Positions 7,127-14,051 are shown, numbered from the stretch's first letter. The stretch is 15,671 bases of DNA from Solobacterium sp. (GCA_016291725.1 JAEEYJ010000013.1:1-15671); one strand, 5' to 3'. Notes: generated by a model not told the origin, from the letters alone. Program-made: numbers and translations.

Positions 7127-7641
7127 ACAGAATCGCTGAGTTTGAAAAAGTATCACTGGAACAGTTCAAGGAAGACTGGCAGAAGTCGGTCGGGGAAGAA
7201 AGCGCGGAAGAAGTCTACGAAGACCTGAAGCTCCCGCTGCGGGCAACAGCCGGCTCTGCAGGCTATGATTTCTTCGCACCGGTGGACATTGAGATCGCTC
7301 CGGAGGAAGAGGTCATCATTGCGACCGGCATCCGGGTAAAGATGGAACCGGGGTGGGTGCTGCTGCTGGTGCCGCGGAGCGGACTGGGCTTCCGCTACCG
7401 TCTGCAGCTGAACAATACCGTCGGTGTCATAGACGGAGACTACTACAGCGCAGATAACGAAGGGCATATTCTTGTCCGGATGACCAACGACACACACGGC
7501 AGCCGCAAGGTTATGATCAATAAGGGCGATGGAATGCTGCAGGGCATTTTCGTTCCCTACGGCATTACCGTGGATGACGCGGCGGAAGGCATCAGGGCCG
7601 GCGGTTTCGGCAGTACAACGGAGAACAAGCAGGATGAGTGA
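7123..7641 (+). CDS. dut: dUTP diphosphatase (trimeric dUTPase), N-terminally extended
   Basis: 172 residues. It hydrolyses dUTP to dUMP and pyrophosphate, keeping uracil out of DNA and feeding dTMP synthesis. All five trimeric dUTPase motifs are present: I AGSAGYDFF (43-51), II PRSGLGF (84-90), III GVIDGDYY (101-108, catalytic Asp104), IV KGDGMLQGIFVPY (134-146) and V GGFGST (160-165). Compared with the 150-residue core type there is an acidic N-terminal extension of about 35 residues and a small insertion after motif III (SADNEGHI); both are, as far as I recall, shared by a Firmicutes subgroup. Start at 7123 has GGAGG 5 bases upstream and overlaps the patatin stop by 4 bases. Its end overlaps the map start by 8 bases, indicating translational coupling. 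Confidence 0.93.
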   Translation: MNRIAEFEKVSLEQFKEDWQKSVGEESAEEVYEDLKLPLRATAGSAGYDFFAPVDIEIAPEEEVIIATGIRVKMEPGWVLLLVPRSGLGFRYRLQLNNTVGVIDGDYYSADNEGHILVRMTNDTHGSRKVMINKGDGMLQGIFVPYGITVDDAAEGIRAGGFGSTTENKQDE

Positions 7642-8491
7642 TCATAGCAGTATTGAAAGAATCTTCCGGGAAGAACCGGTGCCGGCACATATACTGGAAC
7701 GCATGGAAGAACTGCGCAGGCAGGGAAAGATCGTACCGGATGTCCGTCTGATCAAGCGCCCGTCGCACATTGAAGGGATCCGGAAAGCCGGGGCGGTCAA
7801 TACAGCGGTGCTGGACGCGGTTGCGGAAAAGATCCACGAAGGCATGAGTACACAGGAAATCGATGATATCGTAGTCGCTGTGACGCATGAACACGGGGGC
7901 ATCTGCGCGCCTTATCATTTTGAAGGATACCCGAAGAGTGTATGTACATCGATCAATGAAGAAGTCTGCCACGGGATTCCTGCCCGCCACAGGAAGCTGC
8001 ACAGCGGGGACATTGTCAATGTGGACTGCACCACGATTCTGGACGGCTACTACGCAGACGCAAGCCGGATGTTCATGATCGGCAGTGTCAGCCCGCAGCG
8101 GAAGCGCCTGGTCGAAGAGACGATGAAGTGCCTGGAAGCGGGCATCGAGGCAGCGCAGCCGTGGAATACCGTCGGTGATATCGGCTATGCAGTATCGCAG
8201 TACGCGAAGAAACTGGGATACAGTGTTGTACGTGATCTGGGCGGACATGGGGTCGGCATCGGATTCCATGAGGATCCGTTTGTTGCGCATGTGGGCAAGA
8301 AGGGTGCAGGCATGGTCCTGGTGCCCGGGATGGTCATTACCATCGAGCCGATGATCAATGCCGGCGGGGCAAGCGTGGTGATCGATGCCTACAATGACTG
8401 GACGATCTATACAAAGGACGGCAAGGATTCCGCTCAGTGGGAACATACGATCCTGATTACGGAAACCGGCAATGAAATCCTGACATACTAG
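7634..8491 (+). CDS. map: Methionine aminopeptidase, type I
   Basis: 285 residues. It removes the initiator methionine from nascent proteins in the cytoplasm. The two-metal site is complete and spaced as in E. coli MAP: Asp131 (NVDCT), Asp142 (YYADAS), His205 (GGHGVG), Glu238 (ITIEPM) and Glu270 (QWEHT), with the substrate-site His113 (VCHGIP). An N-terminal extension of about 40 residues precedes the catalytic domain (RPSHIEGIRKAG); it has no zinc-binding Cys cluster, so it is neither SEC-C nor eukaryote-like. The start at 7634 overlaps dut by 8 bases and has only a weak AGG directly before it, so its translation probably depends on dut translation. An alternative internal start at Met24 would lack most of the extension. 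It is most likely the housekeeping copy unless another map exists elsewhere. Confidence 0.94.
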   Translation: MSDHSSIERIFREEPVPAHILERMEELRRQGKIVPDVRLIKRPSHIEGIRKAGAVNTAVLDAVAEKIHEGMSTQEIDDIVVAVTHEHGGICAPYHFEGYPKSVCTSINEEVCHGIPARHRKLHSGDIVNVDCTTILDGYYADASRMFMIGSVSPQRKRLVEETMKCLEAGIEAAQPWNTVGDIGYAVSQYAKKLGYSVVRDLGGHGVGIGFHEDPFVAHVGKKGAGMVLVPGMVITIEPMINAGGASVVIDAYNDWTIYTKDGKDSAQWEHTILITETGNEILTY

Positions 8492-8500
8492 AGGTATTCT

Positions 8501-10111
8501 ATGAAGTTTGATCCCCTGTATCAGCCATATTCCTCCAACCGCTACTGCATCACCGCAAAGAACGGAGTAGTGGCAACCGGATCCGGACTGGCGGCTTCCG
8601 CCGGTCTTTCTGTACTGCGCAAAGGAGGCAATGCGGTGGATGCGGCAGTGGCCTGTGCCGCTGCGCTGACCGTGGTGGAACCGACCGCCAACGGACTGGG
8701 CAGCGATGCGTTTGCCCTGGTGTGGATGAAGGACCGTCTGTACGGCCTGAATGCGTCCGGACCGTCTCCGTACGGGATTTCGCTGGAGGATGTCCAAAGG
8801 CGTTCTCCGGAAGGCAGAATGCCTGTATACGGCTGGGTTCCGGTGACCGTTCCTGGAGCTGTCGGCGGCTGGGCAGCCCTGGTGGAGCGCTTCGGAAAGC
8901 TGACAATGGCAGAGGATCTGGCACCGGCTATCGAATACGCTGAACAGGGCTATCCACTGTCCCCGCAGCTTGCGTTCTTCTGGGAAAGGGCAGTGACGCG
9001 GTACACAGAGCTGTTCCGCGGCAAGCATGAATACGACGAGTGGTTCCGTACCTTTACGAAGAACGGGGAATCCTATCATTTCGGAGAGACGGTGAAGCTG
9101 CCGGGACATGCAAGGACGCTGAAGCTGATTGCGGAGTCGGACGGAGAAGCATTCTACAAAGGAGAGATTGCGGAACAGCTGGTCAAGCAATCCGCGAGGG
9201 ACGGTGGATACTTCCGCATGGAAGACCTGGCGGACTACCGGCCGGAATGGGTGGAGCCCGTCCGTGTGAGCTACCGCGGCTATGATGTGTGGGAGATCCC
9301 GCCGAACGGGCAGGGAATAACGGCATTGATGGCACTGAACATTCTGAAGGAATTCCGTTTTGCAGAGAGGGATGCGGAGATGTACCATCATCAGATCGAA
9401 GCGATGAAGCTGAGCTTTGCGGACAGCATGCACTACGTGACGGATGCACGGCTTATGAATCTGGATTACCATGATCTGCTGGATCCGGTATATGGTGCCC
9501 GGCGGGCGCAGCTGATCGGAAACAGGGCAGAGATCCGGACGCACGGTACACCTGATAAAAGCGGTACGGTTTATCTCTGCACAGCGGATAAAAAGGGGAA
9601 CATGGTCTCCTTCATTCAGAGCAACTACATGGGCTTCGGGTCCGGCATTGTGGTCGAAGGATACGGCACAGCGCTGCAGAACCGGGGCAGCGACTTCTCA
9701 CTGGACAAAGGCGCTGTGAATGTGCTTGCGCCGCACAAGAAGACCTATCACACAATCATACCCGGATTCCTGACCAAAGACGGAAAAGCAGCCGGACCGT
9801 TCGGTGTGATGGGCGGATACATGCAGCCGCAGGGACATGTACAGACCGTAATGAATCTGATTGATTTCAGCCTGAATCCCCAGATGGCCCTGGACGCTCC
9901 GAGGTGGCAGTGGATCAGGGACAATAAAGTGCTGGTTGAGCCCGGGTTCAGCCCGGAGATCCTGGAAGCGCTGAAGGCCAAAGGCCATGATGCAGAACAG
10001 GCAGAGAACCGGAATTCCTTCGGAAGAGGGCAGATCATTCTCCGCCTGGAAAACGGTGTATACGCAGCCGGAACGGAATCGAGAACAGACTCGAACATCG
10101 CGTTCTGGTAA
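8501..10111 (+). CDS. Gamma-glutamyltransferase family protein, cytoplasmic YwrD type
   Basis: 536 residues. GGTs are Ntn-hydrolases that cleave or transfer the gamma-glutamyl group of glutathione-like peptides after self-processing at a Thr. Here the predicted nucleophile is Thr356 in SGTVYLCTADKKGNMVSFIQ, followed by SNYMGFGSGIV, the pattern typical of the YwrD branch. The N-terminal GGNAVDAAVACAAALTVVEP (42-61) and the GSDAF motif are standard. Self-cleavage would give a large subunit of about 355 residues and a small one of about 180. There is no signal peptide, unlike secreted Ggt, so it should act inside the cell, perhaps as a gamma-glutamyl hydrolase. GAGG at 8491-8494 precedes the start by 6 bases; the gap to map is 9 bases. 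Two CHR transporter genes follow directly, an arrangement similar to B. subtilis ywrD with ywrB/ywrA. Physiological substrate unknown. Confidence 0.92.
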   Translation: MKFDPLYQPYSSNRYCITAKNGVVATGSGLAASAGLSVLRKGGNAVDAAVACAAALTVVEPTANGLGSDAFALVWMKDRLYGLNASGPSPYGISLEDVQRRSPEGRMPVYGWVPVTVPGAVGGWAALVERFGKLTMAEDLAPAIEYAEQGYPLSPQLAFFWERAVTRYTELFRGKHEYDEWFRTFTKNGESYHFGETVKLPGHARTLKLIAESDGEAFYKGEIAEQLVKQSARDGGYFRMEDLADYRPEWVEPVRVSYRGYDVWEIPPNGQGITALMALNILKEFRFAERDAEMYHHQIEAMKLSFADSMHYVTDARLMNLDYHDLLDPVYGARRAQLIGNRAEIRTHGTPDKSGTVYLCTADKKGNMVSFIQSNYMGFGSGIVVEGYGTALQNRGSDFSLDKGAVNVLAPHKKTYHTIIPGFLTKDGKAAGPFGVMGGYMQPQGHVQTVMNLIDFSLNPQMALDAPRWQWIRDNKVLVEPGFSPEILEALKAKGHDAEQAENRNSFGRGQIILRLENGVYAAGTESRTDSNIAFW

Positions 10112-10134
10112 TGCAGAATCGGAGGTACCGGTTT

Positions 10135-10677
10135 ATGAAAGTATTGTGGGATCTGTACAGTGCATGGTTCCGTATGGGACTGTTCACGTTCGGAGGCGGC
10201 TATGCGATGCTGCCGATGATCCAGAAGGAAGTTATCAATAAATACCATTGGGCAACGGAAGATGAAGTGATGGACTACTATGCCATCGGTCAGTGCACAC
10301 CGGGCATCATTGCTGTCAACACAGCGACATTCATCGGCCGCAAGGTCAAAGGAGACATCGGCGGTATCGTAGCGACGCTCGGTGTCATTTCACCGTCCCT
10401 GGTCATCATTGTCCTGATTGCCGGGCTGATTACCAATTTCAGTGATCTGGAAGCAGTACAGCACGCACTCAAAGGAATCCAGGTCGCGGTCTGTGTCCTG
10501 ATGTTCGTATCGGTGCGCTCATTGTTCAGAAAAGGCGTGAAGAACAAGCTGGATTTCGCCGTATTCGTCATTGCATGGATCCTGGCGCAGTTCACCGGGA
10601 TTTCTACCGTATTCCTGGTCATTGCGGCGGGCATCACCGGCTATGTGCGTATGCGCATACAGGAGGGAAGGGCATGA
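10135..10677 (+). CDS. Chromate transporter family protein, short (first half-size subunit)
   Basis: 180 residues with about five to six hydrophobic segments. The CHR-domain signature is clear: FRMGLFTFGGGYAMLPMIQKE (12-32) and QCTPGIIAVNTATFIG (53-68). Half-size CHR proteins work as a pair encoded by adjacent genes; together they equal one full-length ChrA. Reported activity for such pairs is chromate efflux, but the native substrate in anaerobes may be another oxyanion or something unrelated. Start: ATG 10135 has GGAGG (10121-10125) 9 bases upstream and gives the typical MKVLWDLYSAWFRMG; an ATG at 10111 overlapping the GGT stop (TAATG) is in frame but has no Shine-Dalgarno. It overlaps the second subunit by 4 bases. 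Confidence 0.92.
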   Translation: MKVLWDLYSAWFRMGLFTFGGGYAMLPMIQKEVINKYHWATEDEVMDYYAIGQCTPGIIAVNTATFIGRKVKGDIGGIVATLGVISPSLVIIVLIAGLITNFSDLEAVQHALKGIQVAVCVLMFVSVRSLFRKGVKNKLDFAVFVIAWILAQFTGISTVFLVIAAGITGYVRMRIQEGRA

Positions 10678-11240
10678 ACACATTTCTGCTGATGTGCTGG
10701 GAGTTCTTCAAGACCGGTCTGTTCGCGGTAGGCGGCGGCCTGGCAACCATTCCTTTCCTGAAGGAGATGAGCGTCAAGTACGGCTGGTTTACCCTGGACA
10801 GACTGACGACGATGATCGCTGTCGCTGAAAGTACGCCAGGTCCGGTGGGAATCAATATGGCGACCTATGTCGGCTATGAAATGTTCGGCATTCCCGGAGC
10901 CATTTGCGCCACCCTTTCCCTGATCACCCCGAGCATCATCGTTATCCTGATTGTTTCACGCATCCTGGATGCATTCCGGGAATCCAGGACCGTCAAGGCT
11001 GTCTTCGACGGCTTCCGTCCCGCTGTCGTCGGCTTTATTCTTGCGGCTGTGCTGAGCATCTACCGCACAGCGATGCTGAACAATACAGGCACCTTTCCTG
11101 CACAGTTCGTTGAGATGATCAACTGGAAAGCAGTCGTACTGTATGCGGGACTGCTGGCGCTGTATCTGAAGAAGGACAAGCTGCATCCGCTGGTCATTAT
11201 CTGCCTGGCTGCGGCTGCCGGGGCATTGTTCTCGTTCTGA
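10674..11240 (+). CDS. Chromate transporter family protein, short (second half-size subunit)
   Basis: 188 residues, hydrophobic, with the homologous CHR signature FFKTGLFAVGGGLATIPFLKE (11-31) and AESTPGPVGINMATYVG (51-67). The two subunits are recognisably related to each other but differ at key spots (CTPGIIAVN against STPGPVGIN), as expected for N- and C-half equivalents with opposite topology. The start at 10674 has AGGAGG (10661-10666) 7 bases upstream and overlaps the first subunit's stop as ATGA, so the two are translationally coupled in about equal amounts. No regulator of the ChrB or Lrp/AsnC (YwrC) type is nearby. The frame extends about 33 codons upstream, but that part lies inside the first subunit gene and is not coding. 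Confidence 0.92.
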   Translation: MNTFLLMCWEFFKTGLFAVGGGLATIPFLKEMSVKYGWFTLDRLTTMIAVAESTPGPVGINMATYVGYEMFGIPGAICATLSLITPSIIVILIVSRILDAFRESRTVKAVFDGFRPAVVGFILAAVLSIYRTAMLNNTGTFPAQFVEMINWKAVVLYAGLLALYLKKDKLHPLVIICLAAAAGALFSF

Positions 11241-11250
11241 GGCGGTGGAT

Positions 11251-12084
11251 ATGGCGCGTCAGTTCAGCAGAACAGAGGAAATCGAGCGCAGCATCAACCG
11301 GAAGTACAGGCGTACCCTGTGGGCTCCGTTTGTCAAGGCTGTCCATGAATACGAACTCATTCAGCCGGGAGACCGGATCGCAGTATGCATTTCCGGCGGG
11401 AAGGACTCCATGTGCATGGCCAAGCTGTTCCAGCAGTACCACAGGCTGAATGACATCCCGTTTGAGACAGAATTCCTGGTTCTGGATCCCGGCTACAATG
11501 AAGCGAACCGGGAGAGGATTATCCGGAATCTGGAGATTCTCGGCATACAAGCCAGGATCCTGCCGGCCAGGATTTTTGACTATGTAGACCATCAGGAAGG
11601 CAATCCCTGCTATCTGTGTGCCAGGATGCGCCGCGGCTATCTGTACAGCTATGCCCGGGAAGCAGGCTGCACCAAGATCGCTCTGGGCCATCATTTCAAT
11701 GATGTGATCGAGACGACGGTCATGGCAATGTTCTACAGTTCCAAACTGGAGACGATGGTGCCGAAGCTGAAGAGCACCAATTTCGAAGGGATGGAACTGA
11801 TCCGTCCGATGTACATGGTCCATGAAGAAGACATCGTTTCCTGGGCGGCGTACAATGATCTGCAGTTTCTGCGCTGTGCCTGCCGGATGACGGAGAACAG
11901 CGAAACAGGGGAACTGGATTCCAAACGCAGGGAAATCAAAGAGCTCCTGAAGGAACTGAAGAAAAAAAACCCGGAGATCGAGCACAATATCTTCCGGGCA
12001 CTGCATGCCGTGCAGATAGAAACATTCCCGGGATACAAAGCGGAAGGCCGTCTGCACAGTTTTCTGGAAAAGTATGATCAATGA
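11251..12084 (+). CDS. TtcA-like PP-loop tRNA thiolation protein (tRNA 2-thiocytidine biosynthesis family)
   Basis: 277 residues. The N-type ATP-pyrophosphatase PP-loop is SGGKDS (48-53). A CxxC in NPCYLCARMRRG (Cys120, Cys123) and Cys209 or Cys211 in FLRCACRM match the three cysteines that hold the 4Fe-4S cluster in TtcA (two in CxxC, one about 90-100 residues later). LGHHFNDVIETTVM (about 148-161) is the conserved adenylation-side segment. In E. coli TtcA makes 2-thiocytidine at position 32 of some tRNAs; the role in this lineage is inferred. The start is ATG 11251, with GAGG 8 bases upstream; a GTG at 11245 is in frame but worse placed. It is the last gene of the operon, 10 bases after the transporter, and its stop codon lies in the terminator stem. 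tRNA-Arg(CCG) lies 50 bases beyond on the other strand; Arg tRNAs with C32 are known TtcA targets in E. coli, but this tRNA reads T at 32. Confidence 0.87.
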   Translation: MARQFSRTEEIERSINRKYRRTLWAPFVKAVHEYELIQPGDRIAVCISGGKDSMCMAKLFQQYHRLNDIPFETEFLVLDPGYNEANRERIIRNLEILGIQARILPARIFDYVDHQEGNPCYLCARMRRGYLYSYAREAGCTKIALGHHFNDVIETTVMAMFYSSKLETMVPKLKSTNFEGMELIRPMYMVHEEDIVSWAAYNDLQFLRCACRMTENSETGELDSKRREIKELLKELKKKNPEIEHNIFRALHAVQIETFPGYKAEGRLHSFLEKYDQ

Positions 12085-12103
12085 GAGGGAAACCTCTCTT
12101 TTT
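12083..12103 (+). terminator. Intrinsic terminator of the patatin-ttcA operon
   Basis: GAGAGG (12083-12088), GAAA tetraloop (12089-12092), CCTCTC (12093-12098), then five T. The stem begins inside the TGA stop codon. Confidence 0.9.
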
Positions 12104-12109
12104 GTATGT

Positions 12110-12132
12110 AAAAAACCGCATCGCTGCGGTTT
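12110..12132 (-). terminator. Intrinsic terminator of the tRNA-Arg gene
   Basis: On the minus strand AAACCGCA, loop GCGA, TGCGGTTT followed by further T residues. It begins 1-2 bases after the encoded CCA, so the tRNA is a single-gene transcript. It lies back to back with the operon terminator at 12083-12103. Confidence 0.85.
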
Positions 12133-12133
12133 A

Positions 12134-12209
12134 TGGTATGCCCGAAGAGGCTCGAACTCTCAACCTTCAGATTCGGAATCTGACACGCTATCCATTGCGC
12201 CACGGGCAC
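12134..12209 (-). tRNA. tRNA-Arg, anticodon CCG
   Basis: 76 bases including an encoded CCA, read from 12209 to 12134. The cloverleaf folds fully: acceptor GTGCCCG with CGGGCAT, D stem GCGC/GCGT, anticodon stem TCAGA/TCTGA with loop TTCCGAA, T stem GAGAG/CTCTT with loop TTCGAGC, discriminator A73. The anticodon CCG (12176-12174) reads CGG, giving arginine; A73 and C35 fit Arg identity. Oddity: the terminal acceptor pair is G1-U72, a wobble, where Arg tRNAs usually have a Watson-Crick pair. CGG codons are common in the neighbouring genes, so this tRNA should be in regular use. Confidence 0.96.
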
Positions 12210-12212
12210 ATA

Positions 12213-12230
12213 GCTAATATATATTAGCAC
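12213..12230 (-). promoter_or_regulatory. Extended -10 promoter of tRNA-Arg, embedded in a perfect palindrome
   Basis: On the minus strand TGCTAATAT (12229-12221) is an extended -10 (TGnTAnnAT) placed so that transcription would start about 5 bases before the tRNA. Bases 12213-12228 form a perfect 16-base palindrome, GCTAATATATATTAGC, overlapping the -10. The -35 is weak (TTCCGA at about 17 bases). Confidence 0.5.
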
Positions 12231-12254
12231 ATCAGTGCGCATTTCGGAAGCATG

Positions 12255-12279
12255 AAAAAATGCGGTTGATGCCGCATTT
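12255..12279 (-). terminator. Minus-strand intrinsic terminator after the small membrane reading frame
   Basis: On the minus strand AAATGCGG, loop CATCAA, CCGCATTT and three further T. The stem starts inside the TAA of the small reading frame at 12278-12379. A terminator here implies a minus-strand transcript arriving from about 12300-12480, for which no other gene exists. Confidence 0.7.
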
Positions 12280-12379
12280 ATACCAGAATCATGTAGCAGC
12301 CGAAGCAGACAGCGATGAAGATCAGAATGACCGGCAGACATTTCCGGTAGATCTGTCCCATGGAGTTCAGAAGCACCAT
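12278..12379 (-). CDS. Possible 33-residue membrane peptide, or the remnant of one
   Basis: From ATG 12379 the minus strand encodes 33 residues: MVLLNSMGQIYRKCLPVILI followed by FIAVCFGCYMILV, a single transmembrane segment after a short polar stretch. The frame is open upstream to a stop at about 12484-12482, and residues just before the ATG (AVIINAGRLL) look like a continuation of the same protein, but there is no ATG, GTG or TTG in that part and no Shine-Dalgarno before 12379 or the second Met. The TAA is immediately followed by a good terminator, the strongest sign that this was or is a gene. A CATAAT at 12436-12431 could be a -10. Either a small membrane protein with weak initiation or a truncated pseudogene; I cannot separate these. 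Confidence 0.4.
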   Translation of the reverse strand: MVLLNSMGQIYRKCLPVILIFIAVCFGCYMILV

Positions 12380-12482
12380 CAGCAGCCGGCCGGCATTGAT
12401 GATGACAGCGAAGGCTGCAGGAACAGTACAATTATGAACGAAAATCCGGGAATAATAACGGGGTTGATCCCTGCAGCTGTTC

Positions 12483-12488
12483 TATAAT
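12483..12488 (+). promoter_or_regulatory. -10 box for the M32 carboxypeptidase gene
   Basis: Perfect TATAAT 28 bases before the ATG at 12517, leaving a leader of about 22 bases with AGGAG (12505-12509). A TTGATC at 12464-12469 resembles a -35 but is only 13 bases away, too close to be functional with this -10. Confidence 0.55.
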
Positions 12489-12516
12489 GAAGATAATCAG
12501 TTACAGGAGAAATGCT

Positions 12517-14010
12517 ATGAAAGAAGAACTGCTGAAGGAATTTGATGAATGGGTCATGAAGCTCTCTGCCTACCAGATGGCACTGAGCCTGATCGGTGTG
12601 GACAAACAGACCCTGGCACCGCAGGGCGGTGCCGCTTACCGCGATGAGCGCACGGCGTTCCTGGCCGGAGAGATGTTCTCCATTGAGACGGACCCGCACA
12701 TGGTAGAGGTGCGCAGACAGCTGCTCACAGAGGACATTGACGCGGACAAACGGCGTGAGATCGAGCTGATGGACAAAGAGATCGAGCATATCCTGGTTGT
12801 GCCCAAGGATATGTTTGTGGCCTATGCAAAGCTGACCGCGGAAGCCTATGAAGTATGGCACAGGGCCAAGGATGCCGAAGACTACACAATCTTTGAACCT
12901 GTACTCAAAAAGGTAATCGAAGCATCGAAGCAGATGTATGCCTGCCGGAACAGTGACGCTGCGATGTACGACCAGATGCTGGATGACTACGAACCGGGAA
13001 TGACGATGGAGAAGCACGACGCTTTCTTCGACCGCGTCAGGGAACGTCTGGTGCCGTTGATCAGGAAAGTAACGGAAGCACAGCAGATCGATGACAGCTT
13101 CCTGAAGCAGCCGTATGACGTACAGAAGCAGAAGGAGTACATGAACCGTGTCATCCTGCCTTATCTGGGCTTCGATTCCAGCTGGGGCTACCAGAATGAG
13201 ACGGAGCATCCTTTCACGGACATCATCTGCGAAAACGATATCCGGGTGACGACCAAGTACCTGGAAAACAATGTGGTGTCTGCGATTCTCTCGACAGTCC
13301 ATGAAGTCGGCCATGGATATTACGGGCATGATGTGGCGCCGGAATATGACGGTACGATCTTCAATTACGGCATCTCTTCCGGCATGCATGAATCGCAGTC
13401 CCGTTTGCTGGAGAACTACCTCGGCAGAACCCTGCCGTTCTGGGAAGCCAACTATCCGGCACTGCAGAAGACCTTCCCGGAACAGCTGAAGGATGTAACG
13501 GTGGAACAGTTTGTCCGGGCGATCAATGTGGGAAAGCCTTCTCTGGTACGTACCGAAGCGGATGAACTGACCTATCCGCTGCATATCCTGATCCGCTATG
13601 AGATTGAAAAAGGGCTTTTCACCGGGACGATTCCGACGGAGAACCTCGACCGTACCTGGGATGAGACCTATGAAAAGTACCTGGGCGTCAAGGCGCCTAC
13701 CGCAAAGCTGGGCATTCTGCAGGATGTCCATTGGTCGAACGGAAGCTTCGGCTACTTCCCGACCTATGCGCTGGGAAGTGCGTTCTCAGCCCAGTTCATG
13801 AAGGCGATGCGCAGGGACATTGATGTGGATGAGCTGCTTAGGAGCGGACAGTTCAGCGCAATCATCGAGTGGCTGAAGGAGCATATCCATCGCTACGGCT
13901 GCCGGTACAATGCGGATGAAATCATGCGCATGGCAACGGGAGAGCCGTTCAATCCGGACTACTACCTGGATTATCTGGAAGAGAAGTATACCAGGCTCTA
14001 TCATCTGTGA
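12517..14010 (+). CDS. Carboxypeptidase M32 (thermostable carboxypeptidase Taq family)
   Basis: 497 residues, the usual M32 length. M32 enzymes are cytoplasmic metallo-carboxypeptidases that trim C-terminal residues from peptides. Family motifs: HPFTDIICENDIRVTTKY (231-248, the DxRxTT motif), zinc site HEVGH (262-266), GMHESQSRLLEN (289-300, with Glu292 as third ligand), RTEADELTYPLHI (about 345-357) and the late DVHWSNGSFGYFPTYALG segment. All metal ligands are intact. There is no signal peptide. The start at 12517 has AGGAG 7 bases upstream; the frame continues to ATG 12487, but that codon overlaps the -10 box. The gene is transcribed alone, between its own promoter and the terminator at 14013. 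It probably works downstream of oligopeptide uptake or turnover. Confidence 0.95.
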   Translation: MKEELLKEFDEWVMKLSAYQMALSLIGVDKQTLAPQGGAAYRDERTAFLAGEMFSIETDPHMVEVRRQLLTEDIDADKRREIELMDKEIEHILVVPKDMFVAYAKLTAEAYEVWHRAKDAEDYTIFEPVLKKVIEASKQMYACRNSDAAMYDQMLDDYEPGMTMEKHDAFFDRVRERLVPLIRKVTEAQQIDDSFLKQPYDVQKQKEYMNRVILPYLGFDSSWGYQNETEHPFTDIICENDIRVTTKYLENNVVSAILSTVHEVGHGYYGHDVAPEYDGTIFNYGISSGMHESQSRLLENYLGRTLPFWEANYPALQKTFPEQLKDVTVEQFVRAINVGKPSLVRTEADELTYPLHILIRYEIEKGLFTGTIPTENLDRTWDETYEKYLGVKAPTAKLGILQDVHWSNGSFGYFPTYALGSAFSAQFMKAMRRDIDVDELLRSGQFSAIIEWLKEHIHRYGCRYNADEIMRMATGEPFNPDYYLDYLEEKYTRLYHL

Positions 14011-14012
14011 GG

Positions 14013-14034
14013 AAGAGGTCTGCGGACCTCTTTT
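14013..14034 (+). terminator. Intrinsic terminator of the M32 carboxypeptidase gene
   Basis: AAGAGGTC (14013-14020), loop TGCG, GACCTCTT (14025-14032), then two more T. It starts 2 bases after the stop codon. The next gene's -10 box begins only 5 bases beyond, so any -35 for that gene would have to lie in the terminator itself. Confidence 0.85.
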
Positions 14035-14038
14035 CCTG

Positions 14039-14044
14039 TATAAT
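14039..14044 (+). promoter_or_regulatory. -10 box directly upstream of the Snf2-like gene
   Basis: Perfect TATAAT ending 7 bases before the ATG at 14052 (spacer GGGTCAT). The expected transcription start is the A of the start codon or a base or two before it, so the mRNA would be leaderless. No Shine-Dalgarno exists. Confidence 0.6.
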
Positions 14045-14051
14045 GGGTCAT

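Noticed and set aside
7592..9544. 650-codon minus-strand open frame opposite map and GGT
   Set aside because: Both sense genes are unambiguous. The frame is open because the sense genes rarely use TTA, CTA and TCA codons, a codon-bias effect; the product is rich in His, Arg, Cys and Gln with no recognisable domain.
11197..12081. 294-codon minus-strand open frame opposite the TtcA-like gene
   Set aside because: Antisense shadow; the sense strand has PP-loop and cysteine motifs.
12464..12469. TTGATC as a -35 for the M32 gene
   Set aside because: Spacing to the TATAAT is only 13 bases, outside the working range.
12134..12484. tRNA-associated integration site with a mobile element
   Set aside because: No integrase, direct repeat of the tRNA 3' end or foreign-looking gene is found on either side.
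12379..13731. 450-codon minus-strand open frame opposite the M32 carboxypeptidase
   Set aside because: Antisense shadow of the same kind; M32 motifs on the plus strand are complete. Only its last part overlaps the separate small membrane frame, which is in a different frame.
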